A stretch of DNA of 64,000 nt from Polytrichum commune (taxonomy: Eukaryota > Streptophyta > Polytrichopsida > Polytrichales > Polytrichaceae): NCBI GenBank assembly GCA_950295325.1, contig OX485806.1, forward strand, positions 51,703,169 through 51,767,168, given 5' to 3'. A program made the position numbers and the translations under genes. The notes under the pieces were generated by a model that saw only the letters and a program-made list of their open reading frames with translations, had not been told where the DNA came from and did not search any database. This document shows, in pieces, positions 36,233-46,830 of the stretch (position 1 is its first letter; every line of letters starts with the position of its first letter).

Positions 36233-36966
36233 AAGGTGAGTGATGTGGTGAATATCCCGGTGAATGTGTGGTGGAAAGCCAAGATGTTCGACGCAGAATT
36301 GAAGAATGCGGGCCACGTTTCCGGGTCGAAAATGATTATCTTCATTATGGATCAAGGGAGTAAGATGGACGCATATTTGAAAGCAATGAAGGCCCTCATT
36401 GCTAGCTGCACGGAGTTGTTTCCCGTCGTAGTCGAGTCATCAGAGGAAAGAGAGTCCTCATCGAGTTACTCCGACTTGACCCTCATGACATGGTGGAAAT
36501 TCAGGGTGCCGCGGTAGAAGGTGGAAACCAACATGCGGAAGAGGTGGACCAGGTGGAGGACATCACGGCGATCACAGCCCTGCCAGTTTCCACCACTGAG
36601 GTGTTAGTTCCCAATGCCACCCTAGTTTCCGCCGCGGTTGGAGAGGAAACCTTGGGTGATTGTCACGTGGCCGAGGTGACAACACCGAGCCTGGCCACGA
36701 ACTTTCAAGTGGTTGCTCGGGATCCGCCGCCACTTGCAATTGTTGCTTCGGGATTTCCGCCGGACAACCAACTGTCCGCACCATTGGCACCGGACGTTGC
36801 AGAGACGGTGGACCGCATGGGAGTGATTTTCGGACCCGATGGACACGAGGTGTCAGTGCCACCACCACGTGCTCCATCTTTGGCAACGGACAGAGTGGAG
36901 CGCCGCGAGGAGCGGAAGCAGAATAAGAAAGAAGCCAAGTTGAAGAAGCGGAATGATAAGGAGTAG
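36233..36966 (+). pseudogene. Continuation of the 35087 frame after a stop and a frameshift
   Basis: After the TAA at 36230-36232 the same frame stays open to 36517 (VNIPVNVWWKAKMFDAELKN, SSEERESSSSYSDL). A second frame, 36490-36966, then carries an Ala/Val/Pro-rich acidic region and a Lys-rich tail (ERREERKQNKKEAKLKKR) ending in TAG. One stop and one frameshift therefore separate it from a single ancestral frame of about 625 codons. The charged tail suggests nucleic-acid binding, but that is a guess. Confidence 0.5.
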
Positions 36967-38635
36967 ATTTAGTTAGGATCCCATTTTGGGTTGTTTTGGG
37001 CAAGTAGTTAGTTGGCCCCGAGTTGTGTGCTTTGTCATTTTCTTTATTTAGGTTCTGACCTCTCATTGAGGTGGATTGTCAGGACTGCCATGTGGCCCAC
37101 GATTTCCAACATGGAAACCATGGCATGTGGGTGTTAGTTTGGTTTAAGAGGGAGCACTTCGGTGTTTTCCTCATTATTTTGCAATGCAAGTGTTCTTTTG
37201 TTCAATTCAGACCTTATGCTTTACTCCACCTTCAGTTTGAGTTGAGTTTTAAGTCCATGTGTAATGCAAGTGGTCCCTCATTTCCTTACTTGAGGTTTCC
37301 GAGTTTTCCGCCATTCCCTGTCACTGTGTAGGTTAGTTAGGTTAGTATTCCGTGATAGGACAGGGGGTCAGTAATACCTCGAGGTGCGTGTGGTTAAAAC
37401 GCCCATGTGTGAGCAGGTGATGGAAGGAGAAATCTTAAGCACAGAAAGGCGGAAATGATTGGACGAGCAAGGGGAAAGAACCCCACCGTGGGGTTGTTGG
37501 GCAAGGGGAGTTCCGCACACACGGTAGGTTTTTCCCCACTTACTCCGTCCAACTAGGGACCGACAATGAGCAGCAGTGGATAGACCTGTCCAATAGTAGG
37601 GGGAGAGTTCTGGTTTACGCCTTCCGCTTGCCGTGACCTGGAGGTGGATCATACCGATCACCAGTAACGGACTGGTCTAGAACACTCATGCATCTGCCGC
37701 GATTGGCGCTTGGTTCCCACCGCGGATGGTAGGCGTGGTAGCCCCATCCCTATGTTAGCCCCGTCGTCACGGAAATCAACAGACCTTAGGTCCTATCCTG
37801 TGTGACCGGTGGAACAGCACAAGCTACCCATTGTGAGGATAGGAGCGTAGATGTTGTGTTTCCATCTTTCTCGAGGGAGGATTCGGTTTCCGCGGGTGGT
37901 ATAGTGGAAACTGTGCCATGATGGAAACCGGATCAAGTTGGTTTTGTAGATCCAAAACTTCCTCCACCTTTCCCCCGTCAAAAGGGGTGGCACGCGTCGG
38001 ATACTTGAGTGGGACACCTTCCCGAGGGAGGGCTGCCCCCATCATAACACTAGTCTAAGGGGGTAGTAGTTAGAAGGAGGAAGTGGAGATAGGGAGACAA
38101 CCCTAAGAAATCAACCCAAAGGGTGAAATCCTGATGAACAACTACCAAGTCTCTCTGAGCATTCTAGCCTAAAACACTAGAATTATGGTCCTTGTGACAC
38201 GGTCGAAAATCTAGCGGATAGTGGAAATACAAGTAAGATCCGCTACCTCTATCGCGGAAACCTTATCCCGGAAGTCATGACCTGTAATAAGGAATCTTAG
38301 AATCGAGTGTATATAGTTGTTCTACTATGGATTCAGGACGCTGAGTCTATTGTTGTTACTACTCTAAGGTGGGAACTTGTCCATACCCTGTGTTGTGTTC
38401 CCTACCTCGGTCCACTACCGGAAAGGCGGAAATATCCGTGCCATACTTTCCGTAATATCCCAGATTTCTTAATCCGAATTGTGTTGTCTTAGTTTCTGGT
38501 GTTTCTGGTGTGTGTGTTTGTGAAAGATTTCCTCCCTCTGTGTTGTGAACGACCGCAGGTTCTTCATGGGAACAAACTTGGCGCGGCTGTGACGTTTCAC
38601 GCGTTTATCAGGTTAATTTAATGAATATGCCACCA
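36967..38635. other. Non-coding 3' part of the 3.8-kb insertion
   Basis: About 1.7 kb without a supported frame, containing repeated words such as GGCGGAAAT, GCGGAAACC and CCGGATC. It has the length and composition of a long terminal or untranslated region of an LTR element. No repeat of the 5' end was found. Confidence 0.4.
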
Positions 38636-39078
38636 TTGTGCTACGACACGTTGCATATATCAGCTCTGTCAATATTTGTCCTAATATATGGACCATCTAC
38701 TCCCCCAATTTAGAGTGGGCACAGTGCAACTGTCCAATTGCTGCCCAATGAATGATTTGTAAGCATACTATGAAAGTATTTAAAATATTGCACCTTGAAA
38801 TTGAAGACGGGGTCATTGTCCGACATGCTGGCATGGTGCATGGAACCCAAATAACACTTCCATAATCTCGGTGCTTTGCAAATCTGCAAACAATTGAAGA
38901 GGAAAATATTGAAGATGATATCAACTTTTGTAATAATGTTAATAATGTTGGTCAAGTAGAAAACCCGGTTTGCTTCAATTTCAAAACATATCCACTTGAT
39001 ATGTTGTCGCAAGTTTCTTTCTCTAATCAAAATCTTGGAGATGCAGCACATATCCTCGAGTTCTCATATGAAACATAA

Positions 39079-41884
39079 TTCCAAAATTCCAAAATTCCAA
39101 AATTCCTAGGTCACAAAATTCCAAAAACGATGATATTGTTATACGAGTCTCTTGCCAAAACCGTGATATAATACCCTAGTCTACAAGAACATTTAGTTGT
39201 AGACTTAAAACATATAAAAAGAAAATTAAAATATTTAATTACAAGAGGTGTGGCGATATTTCGGAAAAAAGATAACACAACATTCTTCCATGCATGTGAC
39301 GGTGACCGTTCATTGAAAATACATAGAAGTTTTCTTGAAGGGTCTTCTAGAGGATCATCCAATAAGCATATTGCTTACGGATGGGAGTAGAGTTTGGTAG
39401 GATATGAATCAAATTATATTTATTCATTGCAAAACATATTAAATTTAAAATGCTAAATGCTCAAACCTTAGTGATTTCTTGTAGTCACCAAACATGTTTT
39501 AACATGCCCCCCAATTTTTTCTTGTCCAATATGTGGTCTTGGAATATTATGTATTTTATTATTCATATTAATCTGATCAATTCATGCAATTTGAAGCCTA
39601 ATACGAAGTGTGCCAGTTACTCAAAGACAAATTTACTAGTTTGATGCACCTAAGCAATCAAAGCTTGTACCATGCAACCATCACAAGTGGAAATTTTCAA
39701 TTGCATTAGATCTTCAAAATGACTACCACAATTGCACCTTGGATTGTGCCAAGATGAACCCAAACCTTACAACTTGACCTATGTGTAAGATCTTTGCAAC
39801 CAACCTTCATCACCTAGCCTTAATAATTGTCCAACACCCAAAATTCTCCAAAATGAGCTCACCCTAGTTTTAGGCACGCAATAAACCTCTCTATATACTG
39901 AATCAGACCTCAACTAAATAAAATCCTCTCAAGAAATGGAGAAGATATCAATCTCAATGATTTAAAATCTATAAAAATCTTGCAATGAAATGACAGGGAT
40001 GAGAGAAAGGGCAAAAAATATGTGCTGATGAATGCAGTCTAAGTCACAAACTTCCTATGTAAGGAATCTCAGTTGCAAGATATATTCTGAGGAGATGGCT
40101 ATAAAGATCTATCTCAGTGACTGAAATAAATTTGTGATAACCTTGCAGTGATGCCCATGAGAGGGGGGGGGGGAAGAAATCATATTCCTAACTCACAGAC
40201 TTCTTGCATACTCTCTTTCTAAGGAATTCCAGTTGAATGAGATTTTCTAAGGAAATTGTAGTGATTCTTCAGCGTCGGTCTTGATTTGACTACTTGTCTT
40301 TGATTCATGCCATATAGTTGTCAACTCCTCGTGTTTCTTGGTATAAATTATATTTCTCACAACTCTGTGTGCAATTCTACCAATGAACGCTTTGATCTTC
40401 GTTGCGATTTCTTCATGTTGAATTGATTCAGAATCCAACAAGGCAATAATATCAAAATTGAAGCATTCCAATATACATTCAGAGCCTACCAAATCCGGGA
40501 AATAAATCCAAGCAAACCTCATCAATTATTGGACAACGATATTAATTGCTATTGAACAATCTTTATCACGAGCTTAAAAATTCTAAAATTCTAAAATTAA
40601 TCCTCGTGAGGGATGGGCTAAAGGCCGTGTGTGACCATACGGATTTGTCATAAATAACTTAAGCACCCTGACAATCTACGAACAATCCACTTCAAATGTG
40701 AGAGAATCATATTTTTTATTATCATAAATAATCGTTGCCATCTCACGCCATTTAATATCCGTGTGACTCCATGGAGCAACCGGTCCACGAATAACATACC
40801 TCCCAACTAGGCACAAAGTCAATTGGTTTGTGCAACCTCAATATCACAAGAATCATCACCATCTCTCACAAATCTTGTCCTCTTTAAAATTTGCAAAACT
40901 TGAAGGTTGGGCATCTCACTGAGAGCCATCGTGGCATTGGCATCATTTGCCATGGCCCTTGCGCCTCCAAGCCACATGCGGCACTCTGGTCAAGGGCATA
41001 TTTCTCCCAAGGTTTATATTGCCTTGCACCATCACCATACTATTGCGCAGCCTCTGGCATGTTGTTGTCCATGGCTGCCACCTCCCCTTGTAAATCTGAA
41101 AAAAAACAGCCATCTTCATGCTTCAAGAAAGCTACTCAATCTTCAATAATAGACGTCCCAACTGGTTGGTAAAAATGCCTCATTGCTGAAAAACTGGCAG
41201 CTCATTATTTATGAGCTTGCAAATATGAACAAAAAGCTCAGTTCATTGCGAAGTACATAAAATTTCTTGTAGGGTCTTTGAAGAACAACCTTCAATTCTA
41301 TCAATAGAGGAAGGAAAGTTCCCCTTCAAGGTTGTACCAAGTGTGGGCAAATCCATGTGCAATTTTCCTTCTAAACAGGTGGAGAGCCTCAAGGAAGTTT
41401 TCTCCAATTATGGACATTGGAGAGACCGCAAGTTAAAGCGATGAAATCAAGCCTAATCACCAAATCCCCCACTCTATTCCCCTAACCTTCGAAAATCCCA
41501 GAGAACAAACAAGCAGAGCCTAAAACAACACGTTGTAGGCACTCTCTAGAAGAGTAAATGAAGAAATTGAAGCTCGAAAGCATGAAAGCTTACGATGGCT
41601 ATAGACGCGTAGAACCCTAACACATGGCATGCTCTCTAAAATGCAGGGTTGGAAATGGGACAGTTGGTCATGTAACCCCAAACCTTTTTCCCCCAACCCT
41701 AAGTCTTGCAATAACAAAAATTTGCCAATCGCCTCAGCGTGGAAGGGGAGTGAAACATGCATTGTACTGCAGAAGCCATGTTTCCCAAAGGCATGTTGAT
41801 GAATGTAGAGCCCATCACCGGTAATAACTCCACCAAGTCCCTTCACTTGGCGTGTCATGCCATTTCGCTTCCCTTGTGGTGCAC
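39079..41884. other. MULE 3' cargo region
   Basis: Lies between the transposase stop and the right terminal repeat. It holds an AATTCCAAA microsatellite (39077-39105), a poly-G tract near 40160, a 92-codon minus-strand frame (40525-40247; LLDSESIQHEEIATKIKAFI) and a 123-codon minus-strand frame (41891-41520). The minus strand from 41890 to 40870 looks like host-type transcribed sequence and could be captured DNA, as MULEs often carry. No protein was recognised. Confidence 0.35.
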
Positions 41885-42614
41885 AACACATTTTGTAAAT
41901 ATGGATTTAGGGCATAACATATTTTTAAATATGGATCTAGCGCATAACACATTTTTCAAAATGACACTTTAGTGCATAACACATTTGTGAATATGGATCT
42001 AGCGCACAACACATTTTTCAAAATGACACCCTAATGCATGACACAGTTGTAAATTTGAATATGACGCATGACATATTTGTAATATGAATATGACAAATGA
42101 CACATTTGTAAATCTAAATATGATGCATGACACATTTGTAAATCTGAATATGACGTATGACACATTTGTAAATCTGAATATGACACATGATACATTGGTA
42201 AATTTGAATATGACGCATGACACATTTGTAAATTTGGATTTAGTGCATAACACATTTGTAGATTTGGGATTGGCGCACAACACATTGCTGAGATTTCGAT
42301 GCATAACACATTCTACATATTTAAGTGCATAACACATCCACATATATCGTTTGCATAAAACATTAGCAAATGTGGTTGAGAACCGATGGGAAGGGAGCAA
42401 AGAATGTTCCCAATGCTCAGAGGAGGGTCCATGGCTCGAAGGATGATTAACGTCGTTTTGGAGCTAAGTCCGTCCAAGGTTCCGTCCGGTCAGGCAAAGT
42501 GCGGGCAACAGTGTGGGCAGGTCCAGAAAGTTATGGTTTGGGCACTGATACATGGGCCAAGGGACGCAAATTCTTAAGTGCACAGAGCTCGATAGGGGTT
42601 CTTTAGCGTCCGGC
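41885..42614 (-). repeat. Right terminal inverted repeat of the MULE, with shorter 30-bp array
   Basis: Reverse complement of the left terminus: GCC, ACGCTAAAGAACCCC, then the GAGCCATGGACC segment, then about 14 units of the 30-bp repeat between 42330 and 41885 (words such as ACACATTTGTAAAT on the plus strand). The 9-bp target duplication follows at 42615-42623. Confidence 0.85.
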
Positions 42615-42710
42615 CTTTAGCCCTAATAACTAAGATTAAAAGCAACCAATCACAAGGGCGGGAGGCGACACTTTTAAAGGTCCTACATTCTTGCCCCATG
42701 TATAGGTTCC

Positions 42711-42924
42711 TGTTGAGTTATCCTAAAGTAAGAGTAACTTGAGCGAAGTAATAGTAACTGTATGTTCCACTCCAGTCTACTGACTATTGGGGATTCAGTT
42801 TACTATAAGTTACAGCATTGTAAAAGTCGCCCCAACATCAATATAAAAGCCACTCACCTCAAGGTGAAACATAGTTGTGATATTATTTTTCTCTCTCTCT
42901 CTCGTTTTCTCCTCTGTCGCAACA
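42711..42924 (+). repeat. 5' LTR of copia element B
   Basis: 214 bp, TGTTGAGTTATCC to GTCGCAACA. Contains a TATA-like ATATAAAAGCC near 42840 and a CT microsatellite near 42890. Two differences from the 3' LTR. Confidence 0.93.
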
Positions 42925-43415
42925 CGTTATCAGCACGAGGCTCTTGGGTTTTCACTCTTGCTTGATAGAATAACATAGTATTTTTCTTCTCATCTTATAG
43001 CATCTTGGGGTATTCACTCTTGCTTGATAGAATAATATAGTATTTTTCTTTTCATCTTATAGCATCTTGGGTTTTTCACTCTTGCTTGATAGAATAGTAT
43101 AGTACTTTTCTTTTCATCTTAGAGCATCTTGTCTCCTTGTTTTTATCATTACACTAGCATGGCTTCTTCTACCTCTAAATCTCCGCTAGAGAAGAAGATA
43201 GCCAAAAGCATACAACCTCTAACTTTTCCAGAGTTGGAGGCCGATGGGAGAAATTACTTGAAGTGGTGTATCGATGTCAAGGCATACTTGGTAGCTGACG
43301 ACCTAGAAGGCATTCTGAATTATCCGGTACCAGACAATTTTACAGCATCACAGAAGAGTTGGGCGTTAGTTTTTATGTGAAAGCATATTGATGATTCACT
43401 TGAGCAACAATATTT

Positions 43416-43995
43416 CAGACCTTATACCACTAAACCTGTAGTCATCACTAAAGTGGCACTAATTACACTAAATGGGGTATAGTGGTGCGAGAAACATCGC
43501 CTCAAAAAAACTAGTTAACTATAGTGGTGAGAGAAGTAGCGCCTCAAAATAGTTAGTTAACTATAGTTAGTTCCATAGGTGAACCCTGAGATTTGAAAAA
43601 ATCGAATTATCAAGAACAGTGATAAAGGCAAGTGACGCTTATATGAACTAGAATTGATAAAAAAGTGATACTCTATATTCATATTATTGGTCGAACACGG
43701 TAACGTCCGGAAATGGACTTTCACTGTGCAATGGTTCAGTTGGGTTGTTTGTTGTGGATTTGTTTGGGTTCGAGTCCCTTGATGGCATTGGTATTTTTTT
43801 CCTACAGCCTGCTGATGAGAGTCGGCATCGTAGTTAACTATAGTGGTGTGGTAACAGGTCGGCCTCGTGGACCTATTTAACTGTAGTGGTTGCAGAAGCG
43901 GGCCAGGTTTTGCAATAGTTAACTATAGTGATGCCCTAAACCAAGTACAAGAAAAGTAGTTAAAATAATTAACTAATGTAGTGGTATAAGGTCTG
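43416..43995. mobile_element. 580-bp hAT-type MITE inside copia B gag
   Basis: Perfect 17-bp terminal inverted repeats CAGACCTTATACCACTA (43416-43432 and 43979-43995) are flanked by a perfect 8-bp direct repeat CAATATTT (43408-43415 and 43996-44003). Removing it with one repeat copy restores the gag frame between EQQY and LQIED. The subterminal regions repeat TTAACTATAGTGGTG-like motifs at least five times on the same strand. It has no transposase. It must be younger than the copia insertion it interrupts. Confidence 0.92.
43700..43800 (+). repeat. tRNA-derived SINE-like Pol III promoter unit
   Basis: TGGTTCAGTTGG (43732-43743) fits an A box and GGTTCGAGTCC (43767-43777) a B box, 35 bp apart start to start, followed by seven T at 43794-43800, a Pol III terminator and a common plant SINE tail. 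The flanking arms do not pair as a tRNA acceptor stem, so it is not a tRNA gene. Its borders are unknown. Confidence 0.55.
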
Positions 43996-45108
43996 CAATA
44001 TTTACAGATTGAAGACCCAGCAGACTTGTGGAAGCAACTGGAGGCTAGATTTCGCCACGAGAAGACCATCTTTTTGCCTAAGGCACGTAATGATTGGGCA
44101 AACCTCAGGGTTTATGATTTTTCATATTTCTCATCCTACAACAACGAGCTATTCAAGATTGTGTCTCAATTGCACTTGTGTGGGGAGGACAAGACCGATG
44201 AAGGCATGATTGAAAAGACTTTATCAACTTTCCCAACTGCGGCTGCATTGCTGGCCCAAATGTACCGGACTATGAGGTTTCGAACCTACTGCGAGCTCAC
44301 ACAATTCCTGCTACTCGCTGAACAGCAACAGTAGTTGCTACTGAAGAACAACGAATCTAAACCACCCCATGAGGCCAACGCAACGGAGATACCAACCAGG
44401 AGGCCCAAGGGAGGCTGGAAGTCCAATCAACAGAAGCCGAATCGAGCTCCTTACTCCAAGTCAAACGATAAGTCTTATAACCCTTCATCTGGCTCTGGCT
44501 CTCGTTTTTCCAATAAGTCCAATCGGTCTAGTTCTCGCAAATGTTTCAAGTGTGGTAGAAACGGTCACATGCAGAAGGAGTGCCGAACAGGCGAGTGCAA
44601 AAAGTGTGGTCGCCCCGGGCATCTAACCCGGGACTGTAAGACCAATGAATGTCAAAGGTGTGGCAGAACTGGACATGAATCTCGCGAGTGCCGGGCCGGA
44701 GCATATACGGAGAAGTTGTACAAGGAACTCCAAGAGCTTCGGAAAAGGCCAAAGGGAGTCACACTCCCTGGACGCCCCATCTCTTGATGGCACCAACCCT
44801 GAAAATTACACAGTAATAGTCGAGTCATTGAGCACTCACAACGTCATTGAGATGACGGATGGTGACATGGCTTTGCTAGATAGTGGCTCAACACATACAA
44901 TCTTGCGTGACCCACGGTATTTTGAGTTCTCGAGACATGATTCCGAAACTCCTTCATGGCAAACCTGTGAGCTCAGCATAGTTGCCGGAAAACGGAAGAT
45001 GACCTTCCGTGAGGGCCGGGCGAGAGTGAAGCTCCCCGGAGGCGCCACCCTCATCTGCTCCAATGCCATGTTCGCCCCGGAGGCACAACGAAGTCTGATC
45101 AGCTTCAG

Positions 45109-45178
45109 CGACCTCCGGGCCCATGGAATTCATGCCCTGACTGCGACCTCCGGGCCCATGGAATTCATGCCCTGACTG
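45109..45178 (+). repeat. 35-bp tandem duplication in copia B pol
   Basis: Two identical 35-bp copies (45109-45143 and 45144-45178), each containing GGGCCCATGGAATTCATGCC. As 35 is not a multiple of three it breaks the frame. Confidence 0.95.
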
Positions 45179-46616
45179 CGACCAGGGATGATGAGGAGAG
45201 TCTCAAACTGATGCAAGGAGGCACATGCCTCGCTACCGCACGTTGTGGGGCTAACGGCCTCTATGAGATTCCGATCTCTTCTCTCACTGCAGGACACCAA
45301 GACCACTCAACATATTCAGTCACCATACCTGAGAAAGCCAAGCTCTGGCACTGGAGGATGGGCCACCCAGGAGTGACCATGTTCAGAAGGATGATACCGG
45401 TTCTAACAGGTCATGAGGTCTGCCTTAGCGATGCCAACAAACTTGGAGTGTGCGGGGCGTGTGCTTAGGGAAAACTCATTCTCAAGCCTTCGCATTGGAA
45501 GTTGCCGCAGGAGCTCCCTCCACCACTCCATCGGCTCCAAGGGGACATATGCGGTCCCATCGCTCCTGAATCTGGGCCTTTCAGCATCTTTCTTCACCAA
45601 ACGGGCTACACTCAGAAGTTGTTAAGGAGATTTGACATGGACAAAGCCAACCCTCTCTCAGCTCCAATGATTGGTAGAAGCAGCACCAAAGATGATCCAT
45701 ATCATCCATGCTAGGAAGAGGAGGAGGAGTTCACGGACAGAACCCGCTATCTTGCAGCCGTAGGCGCCTTGTTATACCTTGCAACTTTCACAAGACCCGA
45801 CATTTCTTTCACTGTGAGTGTTTTGGTAAGGCACAGTCATAAACCTTCCATAAGGCATTGGCGTGTTGTCAAGCATGTTTTCAGATATTTGCGTGGCACC
45901 GAAGACTTGGGACTTCACTATGTCAAGACTGGCTCCTCGGAAATTATTGGTTATGCGGATGCCGGCTACAAATCTGATGTCACCACAGGCAAGTCCCAAA
46001 CTGGGTACATTTTCCTTTACAGTAATGCACTCATCTCTTGGAAAAGTGTCAAACAGACGGTGACAGCAACCTCCACCAATCATTAAGAGTTGATTGCTTT
46101 TCACGAGGCCACTCAAGAAGCTGTTTGGCTTCGAAATCTCCACAGGTTATTGATAACTCAGACCGGCCTCAACACCCCCATCAACCCAACCATCATATAC
46201 GAGGATAATGCAGCATGTGTAGCACAAGTGGGTGCTGGATTTATCAAAAACGGCCGGGTGAAGCATATCGATCCATAGATTTTCAGTTACACACAAGAGT
46301 TAATCACAAGTGGTCAAATTCAGGTACAAAACGTCGAATCTGCCCACAATATTGCTGATCTCCTCACAAAAGCTTTACCAACCTACACTCATCGTCGACT
46401 TGTACAAGCAGCTGGAATGAGACTTTTACATGAGATTAGTTCCAATTAGATACACTCTTTTCTATCATCTGAGATTTTTTCCTATGAGAAAGGTTTTTTT
46501 GTACTCAGAGGTAGTTTTTAATGAGGTATCTAGGGATTGAGGAGGAGAATTAGTAGATCACAATCACTAGATTAAAATTTTATTTTTTAACAGTTACTTA
46601 TTCCTTCGAGGAGGAG

Positions 46617-46830
46617 TGTTGAGTTATCCTAAAGTAAGAGTAACTTGAGCGAAGTAATAGTAACTGTATGTTCCACTCCAGTCTACTGACTATTGGGGAT
46701 TCAGTTTACTATAAGTTACAACATTGTAAAAGTCGCCCCAACATCAATATAAAAGCCACTCACCTCAAGGTGAAACATAGTTGTGATATTATTTTTCTCT
46801 CTCTCTCTCGTTTTCTCCCCTGTCGCAACA
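46617..46830 (+). repeat. 3' LTR of copia element B
   Basis: 214 bp, preceded by the polypurine tract GAGGAGGAG and followed by the target duplication GTTCC. Two substitutions relative to the 5' LTR (TTACAACATT for TTACAGCATT, and CTCCCCTG for CTCCTCTG). Confidence 0.93.

Larger units (their letters stand above)
34834..38635 (+). mobile_element. 3.8-kb unclassified insertion in the MULE transposase
   Basis: The transposase reading frame is interrupted after GATGATAATG-TTGTG and resumes at TTGTG-CTACGACAC. Removing the segment with one copy of the 5-bp repeat TTGTG (34829-34833 and 38636-38640) restores one open frame across the junction. The 5' end reads TGTCGCGGCCCGC, like many LTR starts, but no second LTR copy is found, and near the 3' end AACTTGGCGCGGCTG resembles a primer-binding region. 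It may be a rearranged or partial LTR element. It is markedly richer in G+C than the MULE around it. Confidence 0.65.
32267..39078 (+). pseudogene. MULE transposase with SWIM zinc finger, spliced and decayed
   Basis: Inferred exons are 32267-32598, 32850-33632, 33743-33942, 34257-34833 and, after the 34834-38635 insertion, 38641-39078. Introns at 32599-32849 and 33943-34256 have GT-AG ends and join codons in phase. The one at 33633-33742 has GTATGT but an AA acceptor. The protein shows NYAVIPWERLLDF and PCKFTKEIIKKN (N-terminal part), CNFGPEDKT, then the MULE domain: MMVKFGHNNVIAINATLGTN, YPLYKVMVFDNWRNGIPVAF, IIVDNAQAKIN, FLCLWYVRKTW and SYHSNLKSILNS. The SWIM finger CNCPIAAQ..ICKH is at about 38740. 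The first catalytic Asp is Asn (INATLG). Seven or more in-frame stops occur. It would have cut and pasted the element; it is inactive. Confidence 0.85.
30782..42614 (+). mobile_element. 11.8-kb Mutator-like element (MULE)
   Basis: A perfect 9-bp direct repeat CTTTAGCCC (30773-30781 and 42615-42623) flanks the element, the target duplication length of MULEs. The ends are long inverted repeats starting GCC, then ACGCTAAAGAACCCC, and extending several hundred bases, including GTTAGTCATCCTTCGAGCC and CCACATTTGCTAATG. The MITE copy at 11904 shows the corresponding empty site. The interior carries a decayed SWIM-type MULE transposase, a 3.8-kb foreign insertion and about 2.8 kb of other cargo. The total includes the insertion; the element without it is about 8 kb. 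Confidence 0.88.
43159..46449 (+). pseudogene. Ty1/copia gag-pol of element B, deleted
   Basis: Gag starts at 43159 (MASSTSKSPLEKKI) and continues after the hAT insertion (43416-43995) with EDPADLWKQLEARF. It ends in three CX2CX4HX4C zinc knuckles (CFKCGRNGHMQKEC, CKKCGRPGHLTRDC, CQRCGRTGHESREC; 44539-44694). Protease has LLDSGSTHTILRD (about 44873). A 35-bp tandem duplication at 45109-45178 shifts the frame. The pre-integrase part (LWHWRMGHPGV, about 45345) leads into CGPIAPESGPF and then jumps directly to the late RT text HQTGYTQKLLRRFDMDKANP, so nearly all of integrase and RT is deleted. RNase H is largely present (GYADAGYKSD, YEDNAACVAQ, DLLTKALP). In-frame stops occur in gag (43380, 44332) and pol. 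Confidence 0.88.
42711..46830 (+). mobile_element. Young non-autonomous Ty1/copia retrotransposon (element B)
   Basis: A full-length element of 4120 bp with two 214-bp LTRs (42711-42924 and 46617-46830) that differ at two positions, TG/CA ends and a 5-bp target duplication GTTCC (42706-42710 and 46831-46835). A candidate primer binding site starts at 42925 (CGTTATCAGCACGAGG) and the polypurine tract GAGGAGGAG precedes the 3' LTR (46608-46616). It inserted into MITE copy 2. Its gag-pol is deleted and stopped, so it needed proteins from elsewhere to move. Confidence 0.92.

Noticed and set aside
34832-38635. Standard LTR pair around the 3.8-kb insertion
   Set aside because: The TGTCGCGG start is not repeated near the right end, so no LTR pair can be claimed.
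43732-43777. True tRNA gene
   Set aside because: A and B boxes are present but the flanks do not form an acceptor stem or a normal anticodon arm.
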